Shown here: piece after piece, positions 25,314 to 36,335 of the stretch
Position numbering within the stretch: the stretch's first letter is position 1
Layout: each line of letters begins with the position of its first letter
Source: Moringa oleifera
Taxonomy: Eukaryota > Streptophyta > Magnoliopsida > Brassicales > Moringaceae
Length of the DNA: 64,000 bases
Assembly (NCBI GenBank): GCA_021397835.1
Contig: JAJFZO010000609.1
Location: 7,380,001-7,444,000 of the forward strand
Direction of reading: 5' to 3'
Position numbers and translations under genes: made by a program
Notes under the pieces: model-generated
Told to the model about the DNA's origin: nothing
Databases searched by the model: none
What the model saw: only the letters and a program-made list of their open reading frames with translations

Positions 25314-28300
25314 ATGGGTAAAGAAGGTGACAGGTATACCGTTTAAAACTGTAATGTAGCTTAAAACCGTGAAGATTTCAGTTGTAACTATTTATATCGT
25401 GATCTCCTCCTTTGTATTTCATAACATTGGTTGAGAATCGTGTCATGATCTTAGTTTCATGCATGTTTGAAAATCGTATCTTACTTTGTTTATCGTAACA
25501 AGTTTTCAATCGTGACTTATTTGATAACATCATTATGAGATTCGTAACATTCATAAAATCGTAACAAGTTTTCGTAACATGTTTTTCAATCGTGACTTAT
25601 TTGATGAAATCGTAACTTAAGTGATGAAATCGTAACATGCGAAATCATATATTCGTCTTTGTTATTTAAAATGTTTTTTTTTTTCATTACAGAATCCGGA
25701 TCATTATAACTTGGAATGGTGAGTGGTCCGAGTGTAGAGGAAGTTTTGAGTATATTGGCAGAGCCATCAAAACTAAGGGGTATGTTATTCGGAGGGATTT
25801 GAAATATGTACAGTTGTTGGATTTGGTTAAATGTTGCGTGGAGGCTGATTTCTCTAATATTGATATTGTACTGCATACCATAGTAAGATCTGAAAAAACT
25901 GCTGTCAAAATTGAGTTAAGGAATGATGAAGATGTTGAGTTTATGTTGTACGATGACAGTATAGTTCCACGTATAATTGTTGATTTGGTGCAGAGAAATT
26001 TTGTTGGAAATAGGCATGGTTTATGTGAAGGTGAAATTTCAGGAGGAGTTAATCCTTTTAACTCTTGTACGGGAAGTAATCCTACTGTGGAATTGGACGT
26101 TTATGGCCCCGAACCATTCATCCATAGTGATACTCCTGTTGACACTCAGCACACCGATGAGATAAATTTGGATGAACAGGTGGACTATGATATTGGGTGT
26201 GAATACCCAATCATGGGAACTCAACCTACTCAGCCTACCAGTGAAGATCAATGTGAACTCACTGTAGAGGTAGAACTCGACAATGAAGCGGTGAATGAGA
26301 ACTTACGTACTGTCCCACCTTATATCCCAGTTGCATGCCCAGAAGTACATAATAATTCAAATAATGGTGTTGTCAGACGATACAATGTGTTGGGTGCTGA
26401 ATTATATAGTCTTACTCCGACTCCTACTATGGAATCAGTGACTCCGATTCATACCCTTACTAGAGGTCAGTTTTTCCCAAACAAGAAAGAGTTGAAGCGA
26501 TTTTTGGGTATGCATGCATTAACTGAGAACTTTGAATTTAGAGTCACTAGGTCTAACAAATCAGTATTTGAGATTGCTTGTAGAGAAAGAAATTGTGCAT
26601 GGAAGGTTCGTGCTGTGAGAGTTGCGCAAGGGCAATTCTTCCAAATTAGAAGGTGTGATTTGACGCATACTTGCACGGTTGAAGAGTTGCATCGACGACA
26701 TCGACAAGCAAGTTCTGCTGTTATTGGAGAAATTGTAGCTCAGAGGTTGTCTACCAATGCTAGAATCATTAAGCCGAAAGACATCATGGGAGATATGAAA
26801 GAACTATATGGCATACAGATTTTATATAGTAAAGCTTGGAAGGCTAAAGAGTATGCATTGTCTCTTACTTATGGTGATCCAATTGAGTCATATCAACAAT
26901 TGCCTTCATACTGCCACATGTTGCAAACTGTTAATCCGGGAACTAGGGCTCACATATGCATCGAGGATGGAACTAATCGATTTAAGTATTTATTTGTGGC
27001 TCTTGGACAATCATTGAGGGGATTTCATTCGGTAATTAGACCGGTCATTGCTATTGATGCTGCTCACCTAAAAGGGAGGTTCCACGGTGTAATGTTTGTA
27101 GCGGCATGTAAAGATGGGAATGAACAGATATATCCAATAGCATTCGGTTATGGTGACTCGGAGAACTATGAAGCATGGGAATGGTTCTTAGGGCAGCTAA
27201 AAGAAGCAATTGGTTCAGTTGAAGACTTGGTTATTATATCAGATCGTCATGCCAGTATTGCAAAGGCCACCGCAAAGGTCTTTCCTAATTCTTGTCATTG
27301 TTTATGTTCCTGGCATATGGCTCAAAACATAAAGAATAAGTTTAAGAGAGAAGATGTATCTAAGATATTTTATAGTGCGGCTAGGGCATATCGAGAATCT
27401 GAATTTAATAAATTAATGACTGAGTTACAGGCTAATCACCCTAAAGCTTTTGAATATATCATGAAGGAAGATCCAAAAAAATGGTCACGTGTGTATTGCC
27501 CCCGGAGACGTTATCAACTCATGACCACTAACATTGCCGAAAGTTTGAATTCATGTCTTCGATTTGCTCGTGAGTTGCCCGTTATGGCTTTATTGGAATT
27601 CATTCGAGATATAATGCAACGTTGGTTCTATGATCGATTGAAAAAAGCTAAGGCTTGGAGGTCACAACTCACAGAGTGGGTTCACTCATTGATGAATGAG
27701 AGACAAAAAGTTTCATTACAAATGACGACTTCCAATGTTAATTGGAACGTTTTTTTAGTTAGGCACAAGGGTAAAGAGGCAGTTGTGAACCTTATCGACC
27801 GTACTTGTACTTGTAGAGAGTTTCAAGCTGATCTTTTGCCATGTGCACATGCACTGGCAGCTTCCAGGTGATACTGATGGTTTTGTTAATTTCATTATTC
27901 ATGTTATTTTTTTCATTAACTTCATATGTTGTGTACTTTTTGCAGGGAACGTAATATTGATTTCATAACTCTTTGCTCTAACTACTACAAACAGGATCAA
28001 CTAGTAGCTGCATATGCTGAGCCGGTATATCCAGTTGGTGACAAGTCTGATTGGAATGTACCCGATGAAATCAAAAGAGTTGTGATATTACCACCGAATA
28101 ATGGTAATTCAGTAGGGCGTCCAAAGAAGCAGAGAATACCCTCTGGTGGGGAGAGGGCGCGTAAAAAAAAAATGCTCTAGATGCTTTCAATATGGGCACA
28201 ATCGATTAACATGCTCGAATCCACAATATTTTGATGGGGTAAGCCACTGGCAGTCGTCAAATGTCCCTGATCAATTTCGTCGTAAATGCCGTAACTGTGG

Positions 28301-28379
28301 TGGAGTTGGTCATAACGCACAAACTTGTCAAATGCCTCACAAATTAAATTCACAAGATGATTGCACCATTGACTTATGA
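25314..28379 (+). CDS. MuDR-type MULE transposase, 3' part frameshifted
   Basis: Exons 25314-25333, 25693-27867 and 27946 onward join in phase. As sequenced, the frame stops at 28180 after about 809 residues. Residues 1-80 form the small N-terminal domain common in plant MULE transposases (RIIITWNGEW). A MuDR DNA-binding segment follows (FFPNKKELKRFL, CRERNCAWKVRA, LTHTC), then the DDE core: Asp462 in AIDAAHLKG, Asp524 in IISDRH, and probably Glu623 in TTNIAESLN. The SWIM finger is Cys712-x-Cys714-x9-Cys724-x-His726. Two CCHC-like knuckles (CSRCFQYGHNRLTC, CRNCGGVGHNAQTC) lie in another frame at 28146-28379, beyond an A10 run at 28163-28172. The very small first exon sits before a 359-bp intron filled with TCGTAAC repeats. 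Apart from the A-run shift, the frame is unbroken, so the copy looks young. Confidence 0.85.
25420..25660 (+). repeat. TCGTAAC minisatellite in transposase intron 1
   Basis: At least six exact TCGTAAC heptamers and several TCGTGAC or TCGTATC variants lie between 25440 and 25640, separated by irregular AT-rich linkers. All are on the sense strand of the transposase. Confidence 0.85.
28146..28379 (+). pseudogene. Zinc-knuckle tail of the transposase, displaced by one base
   Basis: This frame overlaps the end of the transposase frame at the ten-A run. It encodes two CX2CX4HX4C-like knuckles spaced about 35 residues apart and ends with TGA at 28377-28379. Both frames read a basic RK-rich segment across the run, and codon content stays protein-like on both sides. 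A one-base length error or change in the homopolymer is therefore the simplest explanation. Confidence 0.75.
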
Positions 28380-28499
28380 TAAATCATAGTAATTTTTTAT
28401 GATATTGACGATTTTTAACTTCCACGGCTTCACATATTCGGATTTTAGGTTAGGTTTTTATATAGTTTCAATTGTTACATGCAGATGAGTGTACCTTAT

Positions 28500-29340
28500 T
28501 TTTGTCCATTGAATTCGTAACTTGATTAGAAAATCGATTAACATGTTCGTACCTTATTTATTTTACGATACTTGTATATGAAATCGATATTGAAATTCGT
28601 AAATCATTATGAATTCTTAACTTGATTAGTTAATTATGAGTAACATTCGTTACTTGATTATGTATTCGTTAGTAAAATTCGTAACTTGATTATGAATTCG
28701 TAACTTCATTATGAATTCGTAACTTGATTATGTATTCGTTAGTAAAATTCGTAACTTGATTATGAATTCGTAACTTCATTATGAGTTCGTAACTTGATTA
28801 TGTATTCGTTAGTAAAATTCGTAACTTGATTATGAATTCGTAACTTCATTATGAGTTCGTAACTTTATAAGGAATTCGTACCTTGATTAGTAAATTATGA
28901 GTAATGTTCGTAACTTGATTATGTATTCGTTAGTAAAATTCGTAACTTTATTATGAGTTCGTAACTTTATTGTGAGTTCGTAACTTTATTATGAATTCGT
29001 ACCTTGATTAGTAAATTATGAGTAATGTTCGTAACTTGATTATGTATCTGAGATAATTGTATATGAAATCGATATTAAAATGAGGAAAATTCTTTATGAA
29101 TTCTTATCTTGATTAGTTAATTATGAGTAACGTTCGTAACTTGATCATGTATTCGTTAGTAAAATTCGTAACTTTATTATGAGTTCGTAACTTCATTATG
29201 TATTCGTTAGTAAAATTCGTAACTTGATTATGAAACAATTAGTAAAATTCGTAACTTAATTATGAATTCGTACATTGATTAGTAAATTATGAGTAAACTT
29301 CCGTAACTTGATTGATGAGTTAGAATCATATGGAGACGTT
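28500..29340 (+). repeat. TCGTAAC minisatellite between the two MULE genes
   Basis: About twenty TTCGTAACTT units alternate with GATTATGAATT-like linkers. A 70-bp higher-order unit is visible because TGTATTCGTTAG recurs at 28661, 28731 and 28801. The core is in transposase sense. The array begins about 120 bp after the last transposase codon and ends about 180 bp before the ULP stop. Confidence 0.9.
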
Positions 29341-29521
29341 ACCAAAATTCATAACATTATTAGTACATCATACATCTATTGACAAAAAAAAAAAACTGTT
29401 TCAATTGTAAAATTTGGCTTATATATACAAAATAATGTCATATACAATTGTAAAAATGTTATATACAATTCTCAAATGTATATACAAAATGAATACATTG
29501 AATAAGAATAAAAAAATTTAA

Positions 29522-32500
29522 TCAATGACTATCATCTACAGTGGAGTTGGCAAATATATACATTGCCATGTGATTTCTAATAATTGACATATCCTTGTCA
29601 GTGTATTTTAAATGTCTCCTAAGTAGTAAATGTTCTATAATATACAGCATGTGAGGACCACAATTGCCACTGCAAAAAAAAAAAAATAAAAAATAAGAAT
29701 AAGGAAAGACATTCACCAGAAAAAAATTTTATAATAACACATACTGGTAAAAAGACTTACCTTCTTCGTTGCTGAGGGACCTTGTTCTTTGGCTCCAAAG
29801 TGCATGAAAGTGGAAGATCCGGCATTTTGGCATCTGATTTCCGAATGAAATATCCGCCACTCGCCATATAGCTAGTTAGCATCCATCTGAAAGGATTTTG
29901 CTGCCGAATCCTCGCTTCAGTTGGTATCTCTTGACGGAATGAGTCAAAGACACGCAACGAGAATTTCCTCAGATCAATGACAACTAGGAGCCAGTGAGAT
30001 CCGCCAACGTGGCAAGGAACCATCAGCTACATTAAATAATGTTCAAATATCATTAAGTACTCATAATATGGAAAAAAGTATAAGTATATAAATCATTACT
30101 AATGAAGATAACTAACCTTATTTACAGTGTCCCAAGCAGGACAATCCCTTGAAAATTTGCCTCGCACACGGTCTAGGAAATCTTCTTCCCATTTATGCGC
30201 TTCAAAGTTCGAGTGTGCCGGAGGACAATCAGCATCTGGATCCTTCTGATATTCGTTGTAAATGTAATAAAATGCTGTCTGTAAATTTGAACAATAAAAC
30301 AAAGTCAACAAATAAATTGAATAGAAAATCAGATAAATAGTCTTAATGATCAAGGGACTTACATATAGCCAAGGATCACAGATGCAGATATCTTGTGCAT
30401 ATTGCTCAGGTAGCTCCTTCTGCCTTCTCCGCAATATGTGCAAATATGCATCAATGTGCTGGTGTAGACATTAGAAAAGTGATATTATCAGTACTATGAA
30501 TATACGGAATCAAGGTACGAATTCTAAATTTAGTTACGATAATATGAAACATGTTACGATACTATGAAACATGTTACGATAATGTGAAACATGTTACGAA
30601 ATAAAGTTACGAATTATAATTTTAGTTACGATACTATGAAACATGTTACGATACTATGAAACATGTTACGATACTATGAAACATGTTACGATACTATGAA
30701 ATATGTTACGAAACAAAAGCATGACATTTAAGCAAGGAATAATAATGTAGTGCAAAAAATTGAAAACTTACAGAGTCATCGATCCACTCATCATTGTCGA
30801 TAAGGGCTTTGAACCAGTCCACGCTCACTGAATGACCAATGCCTACGTTGCGGCTGAAGGAAATAAATAAAAAGAAACTGTGAGAAAAGAATTCAAAAAA
30901 ATTAAATTAAAAAAATTAGTATGCAACACATATGCTATGCAATACTTACTATGACTGGCCCTTCATGAAGTCGTTGAATGCAGCGATGATCTTATCTGAT
31001 ATTTGCAACTTCGCGCTGACCATGTGAGTGGACTTGGCTTTCTTATGCCCAGTATGAAGCTCAACATATGGACTGCACAGTTGTCTTGACCGTTTACGAG
31101 TCCTGACAACCGGCATCACATTGTCGGTGGCCTCAACTGGGACAAGGGCCAAGTCCCTCGCTGCCGTCCTCTTGGGTGACTCTGCAGATGGCAATTCTTT
31201 ATCTACCACAGCAGGAGCCCCGAAGTTGTCACTGCATGGGAATGCAGTGACAACTTCTTCCATTGGCCCTGCAGTGGCTTCTGTTTCGTCGCATTGCCCT
31301 GCAGGAGCCAAGCCCTCTCGGGCTGAGTCTGCCATACCACCCTGAAAAAAAAACAAACAATGTACTGAATTAGAAAGTCATATTTAATACATACATTTAA
31401 TAATGTTCTAAAGAAACAAAAAATACAGTTGAAATAGATTAGAGAACTACCTCATTGGGAATTGGATTTGACATGGGTGGAGACGGGTCTCGGTCACCAA
31501 ATCCATATCCTTGTAGAGATAATTGGATGGATTTCAGGATCGCCATTTGCTCCTGATGGCGTCTTTCGTTGTCTGAGTCCATACGATTTACCTTCGCCTC
31601 GAGAAGTTCCAATTTCGACTCCATAGCTACGAGACGACGGTAAACATCTGGATCCCGTTCAACCCTTTCAGCGCCAGGTGCCTCCCGCTCAACATCCTTT
31701 TCCCTCAGGTCCGGCTCTGACTCGTCGACAATTCGTTCTTCTTCAGTAGGGATCCTCTCCCTTACCTTCAAAGTTTTGCGCAAAGAAGAAGACGAATTTG
31801 TAGCCCTGATCCGAATGGGAGACTCTACCATTTCGTCATCCCGAATCGATGGTTGGCCGGGCACAACACTGTCTTCAACCCCAACATAGTATGGGGCTTG
31901 ACGCTCGGCAGTAGTTGGCTTCAAATTAAGCTTAGCCCCCATCTGAAAATACAAATAAAGTTACGAAATTAAGAATGAATATACGAAAATGAAACGTTAA
32001 GGCACAACATAAAAATTAGAGAAAGAGGGCACGAAATTGAAAATGTAAGGCACGAAATGGCTGAATGAAGGCACGAAGTATAGAAAGAAGGTACGAAATT
32101 TAGAAGGAAGGCACGAAGTAGAGAAAGAAGGTACGAAATTTAGAATGAAGGCACGAAGTAGAGAAAGAAGGTACGAAATTTAGAATGAAGGCACGAAGTA
32201 GAGAAAGAAGGTACGACATTTAGAATGAAGACACGAAGTATAGAAAGAAGGTACGACATTTAGAATGAAGACACGAAGTATAGAAAGAAGGTACGAAATT
32301 ACTTACACTGTTTGTGAAGATTTTCTTGCAATCTCCATTATGGGGCCTGCGATGGAACCTCCATCGGCAAATTCTTGGCAATGGCAAGTCGGATCCTGAC
32401 AACCTCATGCCATGCATGTTGGTAGCAGGAATCACTTCAAATGCAAAAACCTGTGAAAAAATGAAAATGAAGTTATAATTGATTAATATAAAATTCAATG

Positions 32501-33250
32501 AAACTTTAAAAAATTAAAATAAAAAATTTCAAACAAAATCCTTACGTGTAATGCCCACACAAAGCCGTAAGCATTATAGCTCACCCCATCAGCATCCCTG
32601 ATTCGATTTGCAACTGCCTTCTTGAAATGCGATATGGAGTTGCAGTAGACCCAGGTGCCCCATGGAAAGCCATTGAACGCCTCTAAATTGTCGACTAAAT
32701 TAAACTGCCATGTAGGGACCTGCTGCCGCTCGTCGTGGCCTTTGATGAACCCGTTCAGCAGATACAACAACCCCAGCTTTAGTTTATCATTTTCATCCTC
32801 AAACTCCCCTTGTAGTAACCTCGTCTTGATGCTACTACCAGTAACCTTATCCCTCCCCCCGAAATATTTGGCTAGGATACCAGATGGAGTAGCTTCAATA
32901 TTCTCTGTATCCGGTAGCTCGCCAAACTTCAATCCGGTGATTAGGCAAAATTCCACTTTGCTGAAACGAACTTCATTCTGCCCAAGTCTGAACCACATTT
33001 CGTCCTCGCGGTTCTGCTGAATCTCCCGAAGTAGCAGATTATGGACAATAATCCCTGAGAAGTTAAAATCGGCGTGCAAATGTAGGAAATGCCCTAAGCA
33101 GGTCCCTCTGAATTTCTCCTTCTCAGAGTCATCCAAAATTGTCCTTAGAGTGGGGATGACATCATTGTCACAGTGCTTCAGTATCTTTCCAGTCTTCCAC
33201 GACTCTTTGGGGGTCACATATGGCTTCTGAGAAACAGGGCTACTTGCCAT
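29522..33250 (-). CDS. DUF1985-ULP1 (C48) SUMO-protease-like protein carried by the MULE
   Basis: Nine exons on minus join in phase: 33250-32546, 32450-32307, 31942-31451, 31341-30950, 30853-30772, 30458-30363, 30278-30117, 30026-29761 and 29669-29522, giving 828 residues. Residues 60-205 match DUF1985 (LLLREIQQN, VRFSKVEFCLITGLKFG). Exon 3 is acidic with a heptad stretch near 395-435 (coiled coil). Exon 4 carries a basic RTRKRSRQ, a likely nuclear signal. Residues 585-790 form the ULP1 domain: WIDDSHIDAYL, His702 in GGSHW, Asp719 in VFDSF, the oxyanion Gln in VPQQRRS, and Cys783 in GNCG. All three catalytic residues are in place. ULP1 enzymes cut SUMO from proteins or its precursor; the role in transposition is unknown. 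The first coding exon begins exactly at an AG|ATG, so a non-coding leader exon is likely. Confidence 0.85.
30530..30715 (-). repeat. 20-bp minisatellite in ULP intron 5
   Basis: Ten exact GTTACGA heptamers (TCGTAAC on the gene's sense strand) occur in a unit of 20 bp, ATACTATGAAACATGTTACG on the + strand. It lies inside the 313-bp intron 30459-30771. Confidence 0.92.
31960..32300 (-). repeat. 40-bp minisatellite in ULP intron 2
   Basis: A 40-bp unit with two half-repeats, GAAGGCACGAAGTA and GAAGGTACGAAATT on +, is repeated about six times. The array touches the 5' splice site: the donor GTAAGT is followed at once by an AATTTCGTACC unit on the sense strand. Confidence 0.92.
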
Positions 33251-33289
33251 CTGCATTTGATCCAAAAAAAAAAGGGTCAAAAAATCGAT

Positions 33290-33580
33290 TTTTCATTCAG
33301 TAATTATGGTACGATTGTTTTAAACAAGGTACGATTTAATCAAATAAGTTACGATTTCAAACATATAAGGTACGATTTCAGAAAACAAGTCACGATTGAA
33401 AACAAAAAAGGTACGATTGAAGCAAACAAGTTACGATTTAAAACAAATACGATACGATTTCAACAAACAAGGTACGATTTATGCAATAACAGTACGATTG
33501 CATAAAAAACAGTTCCATTAACAAAATAGGTTACGATTTCGTTAAATAGATACGATTATTAATATTATGAGGTCACGAAT
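33290..33580 (-). repeat. TACGATT minisatellite in the presumed ULP leader intron
   Basis: About a dozen GGTACGATT or GTTACGATT units, spaced about 20-25 bp with A-rich linkers, lie just upstream of the first coding exon. On the sense strand the core reads AATCGTAAC or AATCGTACC. Confidence 0.85.
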
Positions 33581-33945
33581 GCGATGAACCGTTGCATATA
33601 GATGCACCTAAGCCAAGAAATTGGAGCCAACAAACCAGTAAATGAAGACTTAAGCATGCGATACCTATATACATATACCCAGAGAAATTTTTGGGTTTCA
33701 ATGTATCAAAAGAAAAATGAAAAATAATACACCGCGATATACCCAAACATCGCAGATTCCAAAACCAATACAAAATCAAAAGAAAATGATTTAAAAACTA
33801 TTGGAGAAGTTTTCAAACCCATAGAGTAAACTCAAAAAAATTAAGAAATCGTTGAATCAAATATGAGGGAAGGATTTCATCCGTGGGTATTCAATAAGCA
33901 AAAAACCCACAGAAATTTGAGTAGAATAGATGCTTGAAATCATAC

Positions 33946-34085
33946 CTCTATTGTTTTTTTAGTGATTCAGTAGCTTGCGGATAGTATTGAGGAAAGGTTG
34001 GTTTACAACGAAAGCAAAGAAATCAACAGACACCGAATGAAGAGAGCTGAAGCTGAACGAGCTAAGTGGTAAAGCTTAGCGCCAG
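33946..34085 (-). promoter_or_regulatory. Probable non-coding leader exon and promoter of the ULP gene
   Basis: On minus a good donor (AATAGAG|GTATGA) lies at 33946/33945. The acceptor at AATGCAG|ATGG (33251/33250) would remove a 695-bp intron and place the ATG at the exon start. Sequence above 33950 is CT-rich on the sense strand, like a plant 5' UTR. The transposase uses a matching plan, with a short first exon before an array-bearing intron. This is inference from splice signals only. Confidence 0.45.
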
Positions 34086-34174
34086 AATTAGGAGAGAGGG
34101 AAATAGAGACGTTTGAGATGTTTGACTTTTCATATTCTGCAGTTGGACAAGTAAGTAATTGTACATCTGCTGTG

Positions 34175-34286
34175 AAGGGTAATTTTGTCTCAAAGTATCT
34201 AAAAAGTGTTAAAAACAAATACATTAGTAATGTTAGTTATTTACGTAAATATCCTTATACGGGTGATTAAAATAGAATTTTCCTCC
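34175..34286 (-). repeat. Right degenerate terminal inverted repeat of the MULE
   Basis: The reverse complement shows GAGGAAAATTCTATTTTAAT at the outer edge and, further in, a TTTTTAACACTTTTTAGATA segment followed by ATTACCCTTCAC, paralleling the left end. Confidence 0.45.
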
Positions 34287-34289
34287 AAA

Positions 34290-36330
34290 AAGTGTGTTTT
34301 TTTTCAAAAGTATAATATTAAAATTTGAGTTAATTATATTAAAGGAACTTATATTTTAAGTACGATATCAAATTGAAAACTATATAAAAAATTATCTTAA
34401 ATTAAAACTCACACATGTCATTTACAACGTAAAATTTTTATCAATAAAATCCGTTAGAATTATTTTCATTGCTCGTTCAATATATGTTTAAACATAACTA
34501 CTTGTATTTTATTTTTATAAACTCTTAATTATCTTTGATGCCACTACGTACATTATCATTCATACTTTATACACTCCTCGAAATTTTTTTTGATTTTCTT
34601 TATATTTCTCTTGAAAATAACTAAATAATTGACACGTATAAATTATTGCAATATCACAAGTAATTAATATAACAGAACAAACAAGGAATTATCATAAGCA
34701 GACAATCTATTTTGCAGTAAAATGATCACAACTACTTTCAGTAACTAGTGTCAAAATCTTCTTAAAAAATCATTTAAAATCAAATCAAGAATAAACTCTA
34801 GTACTTTAGATCTTTGGTAACTAAAAAATCTTCTTTCAAAATTCGATACAGTCCATGTAGTCCTTAATGACACATTGATTTCACAAAAATATTGAATATC
34901 TTCAATCTTTTCAAGTTTTTCATTTTCATTGTTTGATTAATATGAATTTATAGTCATTTTACTTAATTAATGCGAAAAGATATAGCAAAGTAAAGGAAAA
35001 AAAATAAGATAATCGATCGAAAACCTAATATTCTCAAAAATAAAAAGAGTTAAAGGATGCTTGCATTTGGTGATGAAGAGAGAAATTTCTCAAGTTTCCT
35101 TATGAGCTATGCTACTTCATTTTATGGTGATGAAAGGATCTTTCATTTAATTGCACACTTAACAAGTATACAATTATCAGGTGAGCGAATAATAGAGTTA
35201 ATTCTAAAGTACTTTATCAACAGAGATCCTACATTGCAATCAACCCATTATATAATTTCTAGATTGATGCAAATTTTTATTTGGTCTCAATTTGATACTG
35301 TACCTAAAATATAGATGTCTCTAGTGCAATTAACCCTTGAATTTTTTTTAAATTATTAAAAACCTTTATGAATTGAAAATTGTTTAAATTTTAAGAAGGA
35401 ACTCAAAATAAAAAAGGTAATACATAAAAATCATAACAATTGTTCAAATTGATCATAAATGCTCAAAAAATTAAAATTTTAGCATAGTTTGATAACGTAA
35501 AATATAATTTAAAGTTTTATATAATTTTTTATTTTAATCAATAAATAAATTTTTTATTTTTAAAATATTACATGAGGAAGGCGAATAACTAAATGATAAC
35601 ATTACATCTTTTAATTATTAGGATTGATGAATGGAACTTTTATATTTGACTTCCAATGACTTACAAAATTGACATTGATATATGAATTCCAATTTTTTCA
35701 CTGAGGTCTAATCTATTTTTTGAATATTATCCTTTTGATTGTTTTGTTTGTTAACTAGTGAGATTTACATTTTGGATATCTTTAAATACATAACATTAAA
35801 ATACAAATCATATTATTAAGGAGTCTAATAGCAGCCAAACGCAAAGAGAAGAAAATAAAAAAAATATGAGATAAAGATAATTTAAAATTCTGAAAAAAAT
35901 ACTATTTTTCTTTAGATTTTATTTTAAACTTTAAAATATTTTCAAAACAAATTTTAATTGATAAAAATAATTAAATTAAATTTTATAAAAAATTATTATA
36001 AAAAATTAAGCATATTTTTGTGGTGAAATATCTAAAAATGACTAAAATAAATCTTCCGCTCTATTTTGAGTGAATGTTTCATTTTAATTTTAAATAATTT
36101 TTTATTTATGAATAATTTATTATGAATTTTTAAATTTTTTTATAACAATAACTTAAAATTTTTTTATATTTATATAAAATTTTAAAATAAAAGTTGGAAT
36201 TTAAGGTTTTAATTAATTTTTTTATTTTTTAAAATTTTTAGTAAAATTTAATTTACTTAGTTTTATTAATTAAAATTTATTTAAAATATTCTAAATTTTA
36301 AAATAAAAAATATATTTTTCAAAAAATATT
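34290..36330. repeat. Intergenic AT-rich DNA with a dispersed-repeat copy
   Basis: No gene recognised; the 85-codon + frame at 35057 has no family resemblance. From about 35880 to 36320 the reverse complement follows the AT-rich repeat family (TAATAAATTATTCATAAATA, AATGAAACATTCACTCAAAA, TTTTTTATAATAATTTTTTA). Confidence 0.45.
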
Positions 36331-36335
36331 TGATG

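Larger units (their letters stand above)
24955..34286. mobile_element. Mutator-like element (MULE) with transposase and ULP1-type protease, KI-like
   Basis: Two convergent genes lie between degenerate inverted ends: a MuDR-type transposase on + (25314-28379) and a DUF1985/ULP1 protease gene on - (29522-33250). Transposons joining exactly these two gene types are known in plants as ULP-carrying or Kaonashi (KI) MULEs. The left end GGGAAAAAAACATGTTTTAT and the reverse-complemented right end GAGGAAAATTCTATTTTAAT are similar. Further in, a left TTTTTTTAGCACTTAAATGT segment and a TACCCTT block have counterparts near 34180-34220. No 9-11 bp target-site duplication was found, so borders are good to perhaps 100 bp. 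Five minisatellite arrays occupy its long introns and the spacer between the genes. Confidence 0.8.

Noticed and set aside
28500..30715. CRISPR-like repeat arrays
   Set aside because: Units are contiguous minisatellites without unique spacers, in a plant transposon; they are not CRISPR.
35057..35314. 85-codon + frame
   Set aside because: The protein has no recognised motif and sits alone in AT-rich DNA.
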